Part shown: positions 18,407 through 30,135 of the stretch, in pieces
Numbering within the stretch: position 1 is the stretch's first letter
Layout: every line of letters begins with the position of its first letter
Assembly: GCA_007449985.2 (NCBI GenBank)
Contig: VIIQ02000120.1
Coordinates: forward strand, 186,001-250,000
DNA: 64,000 nucleotides
From: Desmodesmus armatus
Lineage: Eukaryota > Chlorophyta > Chlorophyceae > Sphaeropleales > Scenedesmaceae
Reading direction: 5' to 3'
Notes under the pieces: generated by a model
Seen by the model: the letters and a program-made list of their open reading frames with translations, nothing else
The model's database searches: none
Told to the model about the DNA's origin: nothing
Program-made: the position numbers and the translations under genes

Positions 18407-19339
18407 GGTGCACGAGCTGCGGCAGCACCGGCAGCAGTGAGACATGTGCAGTCGCTGCAGGTGGCTGTTCTGCCTCGTCAATTGCATGGCTTCGTGGCAC
18501 CATGTTGTGTAGTGTGTTGCGAAGTACAGCTAGGCCACAGCAGTGCAGCGCAGCGGCTGCGCTGATTGCTGGGTTGCACGAGCGGCTCCAGTTGCAACGT
18601 GTCCAAGCTGGCCCATTGAGCTGGTACATCACGAATACCCTCAGTGGTTCAATCGGGCACAAGGGTCAGCATACAACCTGCTGCACCCGGTTGTAGGGTC
18701 AAGTATGTTGTAGGGTTGGGATGCAGCATGGGATGGGGTCTTACAGGCAGGCATATGTGAGTGGTTGCGTAAGCCCACATGCGTCGTCACACTTGAAGTA
18801 TGGTTACTATTGCATGTGTGAGCAATGGGCTTGTCCACTTTTCCAGCTGCAATGTAGCATCCACACACGCATCCACACACGTGGCGGTATCAGATGCAGG
18901 GTCTGGGTGTTTTGCTTTGTATGTGTTGAGCCCATGCCTGCTGTAGGCTTTGGTTGGTAGACGTGTACTTGTTGAGCCCATAGGTTTGGGTGCATGCTTG
19001 CATGCGTCGAGGTTGACCCACCTGCTGGGTTTCCGTGTTTGCCTAGCATCTGTGGAGAGCAAGCATGCAAGGATTGGGTGTCTCCCTTTGTCGTTCATGA
19101 GTGCATACCGCTTGCAAGGTTTGGGTGTTGGCCTTGCACCTTTTGAGGTCCATCACTTGCAGGGTTTCTTTTGAGTTGTTAGGCATTCTTCGAGAGAGCC
19201 AGCAGCCTGCCGTGTGCAGCTAGGCTCTGAGGGGCCCTTCTCTTTCCTGGGTGTGCATTCCTCTTGTTACTACTGTGTAAAACAGCACTACCCGTCATGC
19301 TGCATGCTTCAGGCACCAGTGGTGCAGGGTTTATGTTAA

Positions 19340-19830
19340 GGTTTGGGACCTTGGCTCCGTTTGACTCCAACCCCTGTATTTTTTTGTTTTTTTTGGCTCC
19401 ATCTTTGGCCCCAAGGCCCCTAGGCTCCTTTTTTTGGCTCCAGAAGCCAAGTGCAGCAAAACACATGTTTGGCTTGATTCTGCCAAGTTGGGGTTGAGAC
19501 GGTTCATATAGTGCACCCAACTGACGCCCAAAGCCCTTTCAAAGAAAAAAACACCATATCCAAGCCTGCGACGCTACCAGTTGGTGGTCAAGCTACAGCA
19601 GGTACAATAGGCCACGCTGGGCGTGGCCTGGACACCGGCACTTTTTTTGCGTCTGGCTCCAAACATCACCTGGGCTTTTTGATTTGGCTCTTTCTTTGGC
19701 TCCATCAGCCTGTGCAAATTTTCCATTTGGCTCCGGGATTTGGCTCCAACTGGCCCCAAAAATCCTATGGAGCCAAACTTTATTTCAAAAAAAAGAGCCA
19801 AATTTGGCTCTGGAGCCAACTAAAAAAACC
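19340..19830. repeat. TTTGGCTCC motif cluster with palindrome
   Basis: About ten copies of GGCTCC, mostly preceded by TTT, occur in two blocks (19345-19445 and 19650-19825). Several in the second block are inverted (GGAGCCAAA), forming the perfect palindrome GAGCCAAATTTGGCTC near 19796-19811. T runs and A runs lie between copies. It resembles a foldback or non-autonomous element, but no boundaries or target duplications are clear. Confidence 0.6.
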
Positions 19831-19964
19831 CTGCAGTGGTGCGCACCAACGCATGAGCCTCAGTGAGGCTGGCGAGGTGTGCAGCCTGCGTGTGTGCCGA
19901 GAAGGGGTCCCAGGCATGGGGGAAGACAACCCCACTAGCCATCAATCATTGTGCCTACCCTCAT

Positions 19965-20290
19965 CAGCTTGGCTAGTGTCCCGAATTGGGGTGGCAGTCT
20001 GTGCAACATGAGTCCCAGCACGGGAGATGATAGGGTTCTGGAAATGCATGGTGGGTGTTGCAACATCTTGTTGCCAATCGTAGCCTACGGATGTGTCAGG
20101 AGGCGCGCTGCCAGCAAGTTGTCCCTTCGTTGCACCCCAACCAAGTGGCATTTTGAGGCCTGCTGATAGCTGCATTGCTGGGTTTTCAGGGAGCAGGGCT
20201 CGCGAGGAAGAGTGAAATCGAACAGCTCCTGCAGCTCCAAGCTGATGAAGTGAGGGCACAACATGCCCCAACCCTGCGCAAGCAAGCAGC
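19965..20290 (-). pseudogene. Conserved coding-like fragment, copy 1
   Basis: On the minus strand this reads NPAMQLSAG ... KGQLAGSAPPDTSVGY ... VATPTMH, which matches 24670-24965 at protein level (NAAMQLPAG ... KGQLASSAPQGTSYHC ... VVTPAMQ). The gaps preserve the frame while the DNA is clearly diverged, which suggests a formerly translated sequence, perhaps from a mobile element. I do not recognise the family. Confidence 0.4.
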
Positions 20291-20718
20291 ACTCAGTCCC
20301 GGACGTCACAAAAGGGAACATAAGGTGAAACAGGTGGCAGTGGAGGATGAGTGAGCTGTCCCTAAATGTATCCAGGCCACAGCAGCAATGAATTGGAGGT
20401 GGCATATCACACCAGTGCTGCAAGGCAACTGCATCGGGCAACAGCAGCCACGACGAATCGAACTTCGTAGTATACTCGTCGATTTTGGAAAGAAAACGAG
20501 ACGCTGCTGCTGCCGTCCAGCTGACTTCAACGGGATTACCTTATGGATTGCTGTAGCGCTACAGCCAGTACTGGTAGTACTCTTGAAAACCTGTGCGAGA
20601 CCAGTTCAGCAACGACAAACTCAGAAAGGAGCAAAAGTAAAGTCAAGCACTTAATAAGCAAGTATACCTCACATCATCGCCTTCGTCGACAGCTGGATTC
20701 AATACCGTGTCGTTCAGC

Positions 20719-22711
20719 ATGCCTCGCCTCTTATCTCTGCCCGAGGATAAACTCAAACTCGTGCTGCAACGAGTGCCACTCAAGGACCGGCTCGGCAGCT
20801 GCTGCCTTGTCAGCAAGAGGCTACATGCAGCAGCAGTAGCAGCTACAGACTGCCTGGACCTGAAAGATCTGCCAGCTGAGCATGCCCAGTCTGCTTTGAG
20901 CTGGCTGACCCACTACGGTCAATACCTGACAAGCCTGCGAATGTTCAGGTTCCCGCAGCCACTGCAGCAGCTGGCCTGCCCCAACCTGCTGGAGCTGGAG
21001 CTGGCTCTTGTGGACAGCGTGCAGCTGGGGCCAGCTGCCGATGGCAGTCCAGGTGTGATCCAGGGCTGCACTAAGCTCACTCGCCTGGAGGTACTCTACA
21101 GGATCATTGACGCCCCAGCAGGTGGCGAGCTCAGTGATAGCCTGTCAGACCTGGTGCACCTGCAGCACCTGGAGGTCGTGCACTACCCGCGGGGGTCCCT
21201 TGGCTTGTCTGGTGCCACGCTGCCATGCTTGCAGCACCTCACATATCTTGAGGTGGAAAGGTTGAGCCTAGAGAACCTGTTGCAGCTGGGTGGCCTCACC
21301 AACCTGCAGGAGCTGCACTTGCGCGCTGACGACGGCATTGCCGTTGGTCCCAACACTGTCCCCGGTTTGTTGTTGCCAGCCACACTCACAAAGCTTGAGC
21401 TGTTGTCACGAGTGGAGGCGGGTATGTTGTCTGTGGTCCCAACTGGATTGCAGCATTTACTGGTGGATTGTGTTGTGGAGGGTCCCGCTGACGGTCCTGG
21501 CTCATTCTTGTCGTGCATGAACAAGCTGCAGCACTTGACCCAGCTTGAGCTCACAGAGGGCACGAGTGGTCTGGACTGGGCCGCTACTGGTCCTGCATAC
21601 TCTGCTCTCACAGCAAGCAGCAACCTGGTGGACTTGTATATGGTTGTCACTGAGCTGCCACCAGGAATCTGGCGGTATGTATTCCCCAGCACACACAAGC
21701 TGCCGCACCTCACTAACTTAATGTTGAGGGACAGGGACGAGGACGATCCGGACGATCTGGGTGAGGCTTTTGCCTCGTCGCCACGTTGGGGTGCGGCAGA
21801 CCTGTGCAGCCTTGTCAGCTGCTGTCCCGGTTTGTGTTCCATCGACGCCCTTGCTCTGCAGCCTGGCCTGCATGTGTCTGAGCTGCATAAGCTCACTGCC
21901 TTGACATGTCTTATACTGTGGTGTTACTCAAACAACATAGCTGACGTTGAGGAGTCTGTGAAGGGCCTGGCAGCTGTCACACAGCTGCACTTCTTGCGCA
22001 TCACTACGGATGTCCCTCACGTCACGGAGACGTCCCTGTTTCCGCTCACCAGCCTCACGGCCCTGGCTAGCCTTGAATGCTACTGGTACAACGCAGTGAC
22101 AAAGCTTGATGCCACCATCGCACGCATCCACACACAGGTAAACCAGCAGATTGTTGGTTCAGCATGTGATGCTGCAAGAATCGCCATTCATACAGCCTGT
22201 ATGATGCGTAATGATTACGCAGCCCTACAGTACAGTATTACTTGTGAGTGCGCTGCTGCATAGTACTTCTATGCAGTGCTGACCGTCAGCACGTGGGCGA
22301 CCCAACTCAACTGGACATGTATGTGTGTGCTCGCTGCAGGATGGTTTCGATTCCCCTGATGTGTGGCTGCAGCTGCTGGAGCGCTGCGCTGCAGACCCTG
22401 GTTGCCAGCCCACAGTCCTGCGCAGTCTGGCGCAGCAGCTGGGCGAGCAAAAGGCACTGGCCGCACGCCAACAGCAGCAGCTATCAGACCAGCAGCAGAA
22501 GAATGATGCGCAACAGCAGCAGATTGGAGGCCTGCAGCAGCAAGTGTCAGACCAGCAGGAACGGATGTTGGCCCAGCAGCAGCAAGTTGCTGTCTTGCAG
22601 GAGCGGGTGTCAGCACAGCAGCAGGCAGCAGCACAGCAGGGCGCGCTGATTGCTGGGCTGCAGGAGCAGCTGCAGCAGCTGCTACTGCACGGTGAAACTG
22701 GTAGAACATGA
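20719..22711 (+). CDS. LRR2: intact F-box/LRR/coiled-coil protein
   Basis: The best-preserved member. Exon 1 20719-22137 and exon 2 22340-22711 join in phase 0 to 596 residues. F-box at residues 5-45 (LLSLPEDKLKLVLQRVPLKD...LVSKRLHAAA), then LRRs to about 470, with family motifs SVQLGPAADGSPGVIQGC (from residue 100), LQHLTYLEVERLSLENLLQL and LQPGLHVSELHKLTALT. Exon 2 gives DGFDSPDVWLQLLERCAADP followed by QQQQ-rich heptads predicted to form a coiled coil, ending LIAGLQEQLQQLLLHGETGRT. The start is the first ATG before the F-box; a GTG four codons upstream is not needed. Likely role (inference): substrate receptor of an SCF ubiquitin ligase that oligomerises through its tail. Confidence 0.85.
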
Positions 22712-25709
22712 CGCCTGTGTTGTAGCAGTTTGGACCGTGGCGTGACGCACAGTGTGATCCGGGATGTAGCAGGTAATGCTACAACAGTGTCGTGGGGTTG
22801 TGGTGCAGCAAGGGATGCAGTGCCACTGCAGTGGGGGCATACTCAGGCGTGTGTGCTTGCACAAGCCCACATGCCATGATACGGTCTTGAAGTACTGCTG
22901 CTTTTGTATGTATGAGCAATGAGTTTGTCACAAGTTTATGGCATAGCAGTAATCTTCACCCACATGGGCTGCTTGTGGTTGTACCAGCTGCATGGTCTGG
23001 GCATGCTCAACACCCAGTGCGTACTACGTGTTCTTTTCACAGAGGACGCGGAGTCCATACTGGCTGCAGGGTTTCGGCAGTCGCTTTGCATCTGTTGAGA
23101 TGATAACGCCTGCACCGCAACCGGGTTGGTGCGCCTGCCTTGCATGTTTGGCGCTCATAACACATGTAGGGTTTAGGCTTCGGGTTTGCACGTGGAGGTT
23201 TGGCCTCAGGCCAGTGTGGTCAGTGACCACAGACTCTGTGGAGTCTGTGTTGCACCCACAGATGTCACACACGGTCACACACGGTATGGGTGCCTGCCCT
23301 GCATCTGTTGAGAGCCCACGCCCGGCGTGTCACAGTGTGGTTTGTCAACAAGGCATCTGTTGCATCCATACCGTTTGCCTTGCACTGCATGATTTGTGTG
23401 TTGCTTTGCATCTGTTGCAGATACACCGCCTGCAGGTTTAGGGTGTGTTCCTTGCCGTTTGTTGAGTTCATACCACTTGCAGGGGTTGGGCGTAGCCAAC
23501 GCGCTCAGCGGAGGCTGTCCATCTGTCAAGTTCAACCACTTGCAGGGTTTTGGTGCTTGTGTTGAACTGTTTTATTACTGTATGCATATAAGGATACATG
23601 CATTTAGTTTGATCCTTTGGAAACCACAGTTGGCTGCATGTGCATGCATGTCTGACGGGTGCAGGCTGTCATGCTGTTGTGTGCTGAGAAGGGGTGTGTA
23701 GCGTTCTTATTGGTGCATGCGTGCTTTTGTGCTTTTGTGTACACCTGTCAGTCTGTCTGTCTGTCTGCCTTGTCTGGATCGGGAGTGCACCATGCGCTAC
23801 ATTCCCCTCCACTTGTCTACTTGTTCCAGGGTTGAACGTGGTTCCCCTGATGTCTGTCTGTCTGTTCACAGGGACGTAGCATTCCCCTGATCTCGCCTTG
23901 TATGAGGGTTGAACGAGTTCCCCTCCCAGTGGTCTGTTCTGTTGTGTTCTGTCTTGGCTTTTCTGTGGTGGTCCTGTTTCTCCCCTTCCTTGGTTTGATG
24001 CATTTAGCCTTGATGTCTTGTGTTTCATCTGCGTTGCCCACTTTGTGTGGTACTGTGCTCCAGTCACTGCCGTGGCCTTCGCAGATGCTTGGAGGGGTTG
24101 TTGAGAAGGGTGGGGTGACTGGTGTGCGTGGCTGTGGGGTTGTGTGTGTTGCTTTTTTTCTGCAGTGGTGCAGTCAGGAGGGTTTGAGGCGGGTACTGTC
24201 CTTCCGCTCTTCCTGCTCTGGGGGGGGGGGGTTAGGAGGCGTAGCCACGCAGTTGTCGAGCAGGCTGAGCGTTAGTCCAGTACTTGGGGACTGACGTGTG
24301 TAGAGATGTGTGAGTCTGCAGTGAGAATGCGGTGATCAGCCTGTTGTGGCGAATGCCATTCACAGTGTCGGACACTGTATTGTATCAGGGTGTCAGTGAG
24401 TGACAATAGGGACACTGTACAGTAGCAGAGTGTCGTGATGAGATTGAGAAAAGAAGTGTATCAGTTGGACAACATGCATGAAGTGTGTGTCAGTGTGTTG
24501 CTTCACAGTGGATGTCGATGAGGTCAATGCAGCAAGGATACTCGGTTCCTGTGACTACAGTACTCACTGAGACATGTGACGTGTGATGTTGTTCAGTGTT
24601 GTGTGTTGAATGCAGATGAACGATTGTAACCGCTTACATCAAAAAGATCACCACAGGTGTCCATTGTGTTCAGGCTAGTGCCCGGGGTTGGGGTTTCAAT
24701 CTGTGTAATCCCACTTTTGATGTTGGTAGTGTGTGGGGGTTGCATGGCAGGTGTCACAACATGTGGCTGACAATGGTAAGATGTGCCCTGAGGCGCGCTG
24801 CTGGCAAGTTGTCCCTTCCTTGTGCGAACCAAGTGGTCTGTCGGGCCTGCCGGCAGCTGCATGGCTGCATTTGAACTAATCATGAGCTTGTGAGGACAAG
24901 GGAAACGCGACGTGGGCCGGTTTCTGCAGCCCCAAGCGGATGTGGTACTTCTGCACTTTGATGACAACAGCCCCATAAAGCCCACTGACACACAGCGCTT
25001 TACATGAACAGCAGCATACAATGCAATGTATCCCACACTGTCCTGGCACACACATTGCACGCAACAGTGTGCATGCCACCACGACACCATCTGGAGCAGT
25101 CGTGCAGCCCCCAGCACCATGTGCAGTAGCGTGCCTAGATGTGCAATTGTACTGGTAGCCTGATGGCAGATGCACTTCACCACCGTCACGATGTGAAAAC
25201 ACACGCACATGGCTGGCTGCAAGTCATACGACAACACACATCCGGCTGAATCCTCACAAATACACCGTGCCTTGCCTTGCCAAGGCAAACCCAGATTCAC
25301 ACACGCAACACCCAAGTAAGCCCACTTCCTGGTGAACATACTGACCAAAATGGCACTACACTCTGAGGTCACACAAACGGCCCCGCATGAAATATGAAGG
25401 CACACACACACGTCATCAGCTCCATAGCTACAGCTGTAATAAAGGCATTGCATGCTGCTGCCCCATGCAAGAACAACTTGTGCGGCACAAACCCTGTACA
25501 GCAGAAAACTGCAGCTAGCTACCTACTCAACAAAGTGCTACACAGCCATGCATTCAAGGAGGCAAAACGACTCCTTCCAGATGTTGCACATGTCTCACTG
25601 CTGTTGGCAGTGTCAACAGGGCTGTCCAGCTGCCGTCGCAGCTGCTGTTGGCCTGCCTGATCACACAGCTGCCCCCACATGCGCCCCGAGAGTGCTGACA
25701 GCAGGTTGC
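22712..25709. other. Intergenic region between LRR2 and LRR3
   Basis: 22990-23560 carries degenerate units centred on TTGCAGGGTTTGG and CATCTGTTGAG, like the tract downstream of LRR1. 23750-23880 has CTGT tetranucleotide runs. 24090-24600 is TG-rich with repeated GTGTC words. A 286-codon minus frame at 24593-25453 is judged below. No gene is supported with confidence. Confidence 0.5.
24670..24965 (-). pseudogene. Conserved coding-like fragment, copy 2
   Basis: Partner of 19965-20290. It lies within a 286-codon minus-strand frame (24593-25453) whose remaining part is Cys/Val-rich and not obviously conserved. The shared block includes AMQLPAG, KGQLASSAP and VTPAMQ. Each copy lies a few kb downstream of an F-box/LRR gene. 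Confidence 0.4.
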
Positions 25710-27805
25710 TCAAGCCAGTTGTAAGCCAGCTACCTGCTGCTGCAGCTCCTCTATCAGTGCCCTTTGCTGTGCGAGCTGCTGTGTGGTCAGCGCCTGTTGC
25801 TCTGCCGTGTGCTGCTCCTGTGCTGACATGCGGTCCTGCAGGGCAGCAATCTGCTGCTGCTGTTCAGCATTCAGCACCCGCTGCTCTGCCAGCTGCTGTG
25901 CAGTCAGTGCCCTGTGCTGCGCCAGCTGCTGTGCCAGGGTGCGCAGGACTGGGGGCTGGCAGCCGGGTTCTGCCGCACAGCGCTCCAGCAGCTGCAGCCA
26001 CACATCAGAGGCTGTGTTTTCCTGCAAGACAAAATACAAGACAAAATACACATGCATCTTGTCACATGTGCCAGGGCTGACATACGCTGTATATCACACC
26101 CCAATGCATGTTGCTCGTGTTCATTGTTCACAGCACATTTGCACTTTGGCAGCAGCACTGCGGCCTGTCTGCACCAACCGACCAGCCAGGCGCTGCAGGC
26201 ACCAACACCAAGGCAGGAACTGTAGCAGGTGCAAGCTCATGCTGCTGCTCCTGCTGCAGCTGGTTGGTGCTGCCTGCACGGGCAAACAGGCTTACTAACC
26301 CTGCGACACATGCTGTCGTGCCACGTAAGCGGCCTTTCTGGATGTCAGGTGCAACTGCCAGGGCGGAGAGGAACCTACACCACTCCTGCGGTATAGGGAC
26401 CTAAGTGCTGTGAGGTTGGTAAGCGGCAGCAGGGACGTCACTGACAAGTCCTGGCTGTCTAGACCCACAGCCAGGTACTGAAGCTGTGTGAGGGCTGCAA
26501 GGCCCTTCAGGGATTGCTCAAAGGCGGGAACGGTGTCAACACTCCAGACCACAAACATGTTAGTCAAGGCTGTGAGCTTGCGCAGCTCAGACACATGCAG
26601 CCCATGTTGCAGGGTGATATCCTCAATCGTGCACAGGTTGGGGCAGCAGCTGACAAGGCTGGACACATCTGCTGCACCCCATGCTGACAGCACGGCAGGA
26701 GCTCCCCACTCGTTTGCAGACACACGCAAGCATGTGAGGTGCGGCAGCTTTTGTGTGGCAGGGAACACATGTTGCCACACATTCCTGGGGAGGCTGCTGC
26801 CTGCCAACGGTTCGTACATTATAAGAGACACCAGTTTGCTGCTGGCTGCAAGGCCTGAATATGCGGGAGCGGCAGGAGGCCAGTTCATAGGCATGCTGTC
26901 AACCTCCAAGTGCAGACTAGTCAGATGCTGCAGCCGAGCCATTCCAACCAAAAAGGAATCAAGTCCCTCAGCAGGCCCCTGAATATCACCCCCAATCCAA
27001 AGGTCCTGCAGCCCAGTGGGGACCAAGAACAGTAACCCGGAGTCTATTGGTGAACACAGCACAAGCTTTGTCAGTAAAGGAGGCAATGCCAAGCCAGGCA
27101 CCGTGCTGGGGCCCACTACAACGTCGTCGTCAACAAGCAGATGCAATGACTGCAGATTTGGGAGTGCACCCAACTGCGCGACGTTCTCGACAAACAAACT
27201 GTCCATGCTGAGATGCGTGAGCTTATCCAGGCAAGGCAGGACGTTGCCAGATAAAGTGCGGTCGCCACCGTCTGCTTCTAGGCTGAAATGCTGCAGGGGC
27301 ACCAAAATCCCAATACTCCCGTTGATGGCTTCCCTTGGAGGAGTGTCCAGGATGTTGCAACACAGATCCAACTTCGTCAGCTTGGTGCAGCTCTGGACAA
27401 CACCTGGGCTACCATCTGCTGCTGGTCCAAGCTGCACACTGCACTCGCTCAGCCGCAGCTGGGGCAACAAGCCAGTTGCCGCAGCGGCTGCGGGAGGCCT
27501 GACATGTCAAGGCATGTCAACTGCTGGCCATACTGTGAGAGCCACTCCAAGAAGCATTCTGCGTGATGAGGTGCCGTGGTGGCGGCCCACGCTCCAAAAC
27601 TCAGCTTCAGCTGCTCTGTTGCTGCTACTGCTGCAGCATGCAGCCGCCTGCTGACCAGGCTGCAGCTGCCAAGCCGGTCCTTGAGCGGTAGGTGCTGCAG
27701 CACGAGCTTGAGCACATAGGTCCGACATGGTTTGAAGCTGCTGATCAAGGGTGAAGTCAGCGCGGTGCCCCGGTACAGTTGGAGCAAATGAAGTTTGACA
27801 GGCAA
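25710..27805 (-). pseudogene. LRR3: F-box/LRR gene on minus, frameshifted
   Basis: Exon 1 runs from about 27805 down to about 26300 and exon 2 is 26021-25710. The F-box is damaged: the usual LPDE is deleted, so the ATG of the family start (MSDL) is out of frame with VLKLVLQHLPLKDRLGS; an upstream in-frame ATG at 27805 exists. A second shift occurs in a C run near 27460 (…QLACCP to PQLRLSECSVQLGP). LRRs then continue for about 380 residues. The exon 1 donor is unclear, the end being diverged. Exon 2 is intact: ENTASDVWLQLLERCAAEP and a Gln-rich coiled coil. It lies head to head with LRR4, 192 bp apart by start codons. Confidence 0.7.
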
Positions 27806-27997
27806 ATTATTTTTGTTAACCCCTGTGGTCGTGATTTTGATTCGTACAAATTCGTTGCAACTGTGCAGCTGCAGTACTGTGCGCTTGGCCAGTGCTGGAA
27901 CCTTTTTGAATCCCTATTACTATTCTCTCACACGCAAGGAACTTGTACCCGTCGGCCTGTGTTCCTGCTGCTGCTGAGCACGTCCAGATCTTTCAAC
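27806..27997. promoter_or_regulatory. Short divergent intergenic region between LRR3 and LRR4
   Basis: It separates two divergently oriented family members and must contain both leaders if both are transcribed. The LRR4 side carries CGGCCTGTGTTCCTGCTGCT and CGTCCAGATCT, closely similar to the leader upstream of LRR6 to LRR8 (34040-34080), so the 5' region was duplicated with the genes. No TATA box is clear. Confidence 0.4.
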
Positions 27998-30135
27998 ATG
28001 TCCTGCCTCTCGACTCTTCCGGATGAGGTCCTCAAGGCCATTATGCAACGCCTTTCAATTAAGGACCGGTTGGGCAGCTGCTGCTTGGCCAGCAAAAGGT
28101 TGTGTGCAGCAGCAACAACAGCTACAGCTTGCCTGGACCTACAGCATCTGCAAGGCTGGCGTGCAGAGTCTGCTGTGGATTGGGTCATGCACAGCGGTCA
28201 GCACTTGACGAAACTGACCCTGGCCAACTTCACACAGACACTGCGGCACTTGCCCTGCTTGGACCTAGCTGAGCTGCAGCTGGGTATGTGCAGCGTGCAG
28301 CTGGGGCCTGCAGATGGCTACCCAGGTGTGGTCCAGGGTTGCACCAAGCTGACCCACCTGGTGCTGAACTGCAACATGGTTTTTAGTTCGGCAGATGCTT
28401 CGGTTGATGGCGGCCTCTCTAGGCTAGTGCACCTGCAGCACTTGGCGGTGGTGCCCAGCGATGACATGTATTATGCAGGCCTATCTGACGCCACATTGCC
28501 GCGACTGCAGTCCCTCACATTTCTTCAGTTTAACAGATTGAGCATCAAGAACCTCCTGCAGCTTGGCGGTCTCACCAACCTGCAGGAGCTGCATCTAACG
28601 GCTTACAATGCTGATGCCGTTGGCCCCAGCAGTGTCCCTGGTTTGGTGTTCCCTGCATCCCTCAAAAAGCTGGTGCTGTTGTCACCAGTGGAGGCAGGGC
28701 TACTGTCCCTGGTTCCAACAGGGCTGCGGGAGCTGCAGCTGATCTGTGAGGTGGAGGAGCCTGCTGAGGGGCCTGACGGGCATGCACTGTTGTCTTGCAT
28801 GGCTCGGTTGCGGCACTTGACTCGTCTTGACCTCTGCCCCATCGGCTTTATCTGGTCTCCTGCTGGTCCTGCATACTCCGCCATCACGGCCAGCAGCGAC
28901 CTAGTGGTTTTGCAGATGGTAGTGTCGAGCTTTCCACAGGGCGTCTGGCTGTATGTGTTCCCTAGCACACACAGCCTGCCACACCTAACTCGCTTGGAGT
29001 TGCAGGATGCTGACCGTCAGTTTCAAGACAGGGTTCACTTATCCCCACGCTGGGGTGCAGTAGACATATCCAGCCTCGTCAGCTGCTGCCCTAGCTTGTG
29101 CCACATTGAAATCCTGTCTTTGCAGCCTGGGCTGCACGTGTCTGAGCTGCACAAGCTCACAGCCTTGGCACGCGTTGACGTATGGTGTTACTCGCAGGAT
29201 ATATCTGTTGTTCAGGAGTCTGTGAGGGGCCTGGCAGCTGTCACACAGCTGCAGTCATTGCGCATCAGTCATAACATTCCAAACATGACTGTTGCGTCCC
29301 TGTTGCCCCTCACCAGCCTCACAGCCCTGACCAGCCTTGCAAGCTACTGGTTTACGCTGGACAAGCAGTTTGGTGTCTCCGCAGCATTCTTCACACAAGT
29401 AAGTGTGCAGGTGCTCCATACGGTTGGCAGCGCAGCACGGTGCAGCCTTTTACAAATGGTGCATGACAGCGAGTGCTAGGAGCTGCGTCAGCTTTGGACC
29501 TCAGGCTGGTCTAAGCAACACTCATTTCAGGAACATCAACAACACGATGACATGATGGCAGCACTGCACCAGGTGTAGGCAGGATGGTCCCAAGCTTGCT
29601 GCTTGGTTAGTTATTGAGCAACTCTATGAACAGCACTGCTGATCATGAGGTGGTGTGCTGCCTGTCTTCACATGGGTGTGTTGTGCTGCAGGCGGGCTCG
29701 TCCCCTGATGTTTGGCTGCAGCTTCTGGAGCGCTGTGCCGCAGACCCCGCCTGCCAGCCCACAGTCCTGCGTGGCCTGGCTCAGCAGCTGTGTAGGCAAA
29801 GGACTCTGACTGCACAGCAACAGCAGCAGATTGCGAGCCTGCAGCAGCAGGCGTCAGACTAGCAGCAGCGGTTGCTGGTGCAAGAGCAGCTGAACGCCAC
29901 GCAGCAGCAACAAATTGCGGGCGTGCAGGAGCAGTTGTCAGCACGGGAGCGGGATGCAGCACAGCAGGGAGTGCTGATTGCTGGGCTGCAGGAGCAGCTT
30001 GCCGCCACACAGCGGCAGCAAGTCGTCCTGCAGGAGCAGCTGTCAGCACAGCAGCAAGCCTCAGCACAGCAGAGCGTGCTGATTGCTGGGATGCAGGAGC
30101 AGCTGCAAGGGCTGCTGCAGCACCAGCAGCACTGA
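27998..30135 (+). CDS. LRR4: F-box/LRR protein with premature TAG in tail
   Basis: Exon 1 27998-29398 (467 codons; MSCLSTLPDEVLKAIMQRLS F-box, then full LRR domain with CSVQLGPADGYPGVVQGC). Exon 2 from 29692 encodes AGSSPDVWLQLLERCAADPACQP and the start of the Gln-rich tail. An in-frame TAG at 29860-29862, where the family has a CAG Gln codon, ends the protein at 523 residues; downstream the same frame stays open to 30135 and ends QGLLQHQQH. F-box and LRRs are complete, so it may still work without the coiled coil. The start is the ATG just before the F-box; the frame is open farther upstream to 27779, but that part is the shared leader. Confidence 0.75.

Larger units (their letters stand above)
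18407..20718. other. Intergenic region with repeats between LRR1 and LRR2
   Basis: It contains degenerate tandem repeats of a GCAGGGTTTGG-centred unit (about 18890-19170), the TTTGGCTCC cluster (19340-19830) and a segment homologous to 24670-24965. No intact gene is supported. Confidence 0.6.

Noticed and set aside
23750..24300. Possible second LINE 3' end on minus
   Set aside because: Basic, Thr-rich translation and CTGT runs are suggestive, but no RT motif, no second copy and no target duplication were found.
24593..25453. 286-codon minus frame as a full gene
   Set aside because: Only its C-terminal third matches anything (the 19965 copy). The rest is low-complexity Val/Cys/His and the start has no support, so only the conserved part is annotated.
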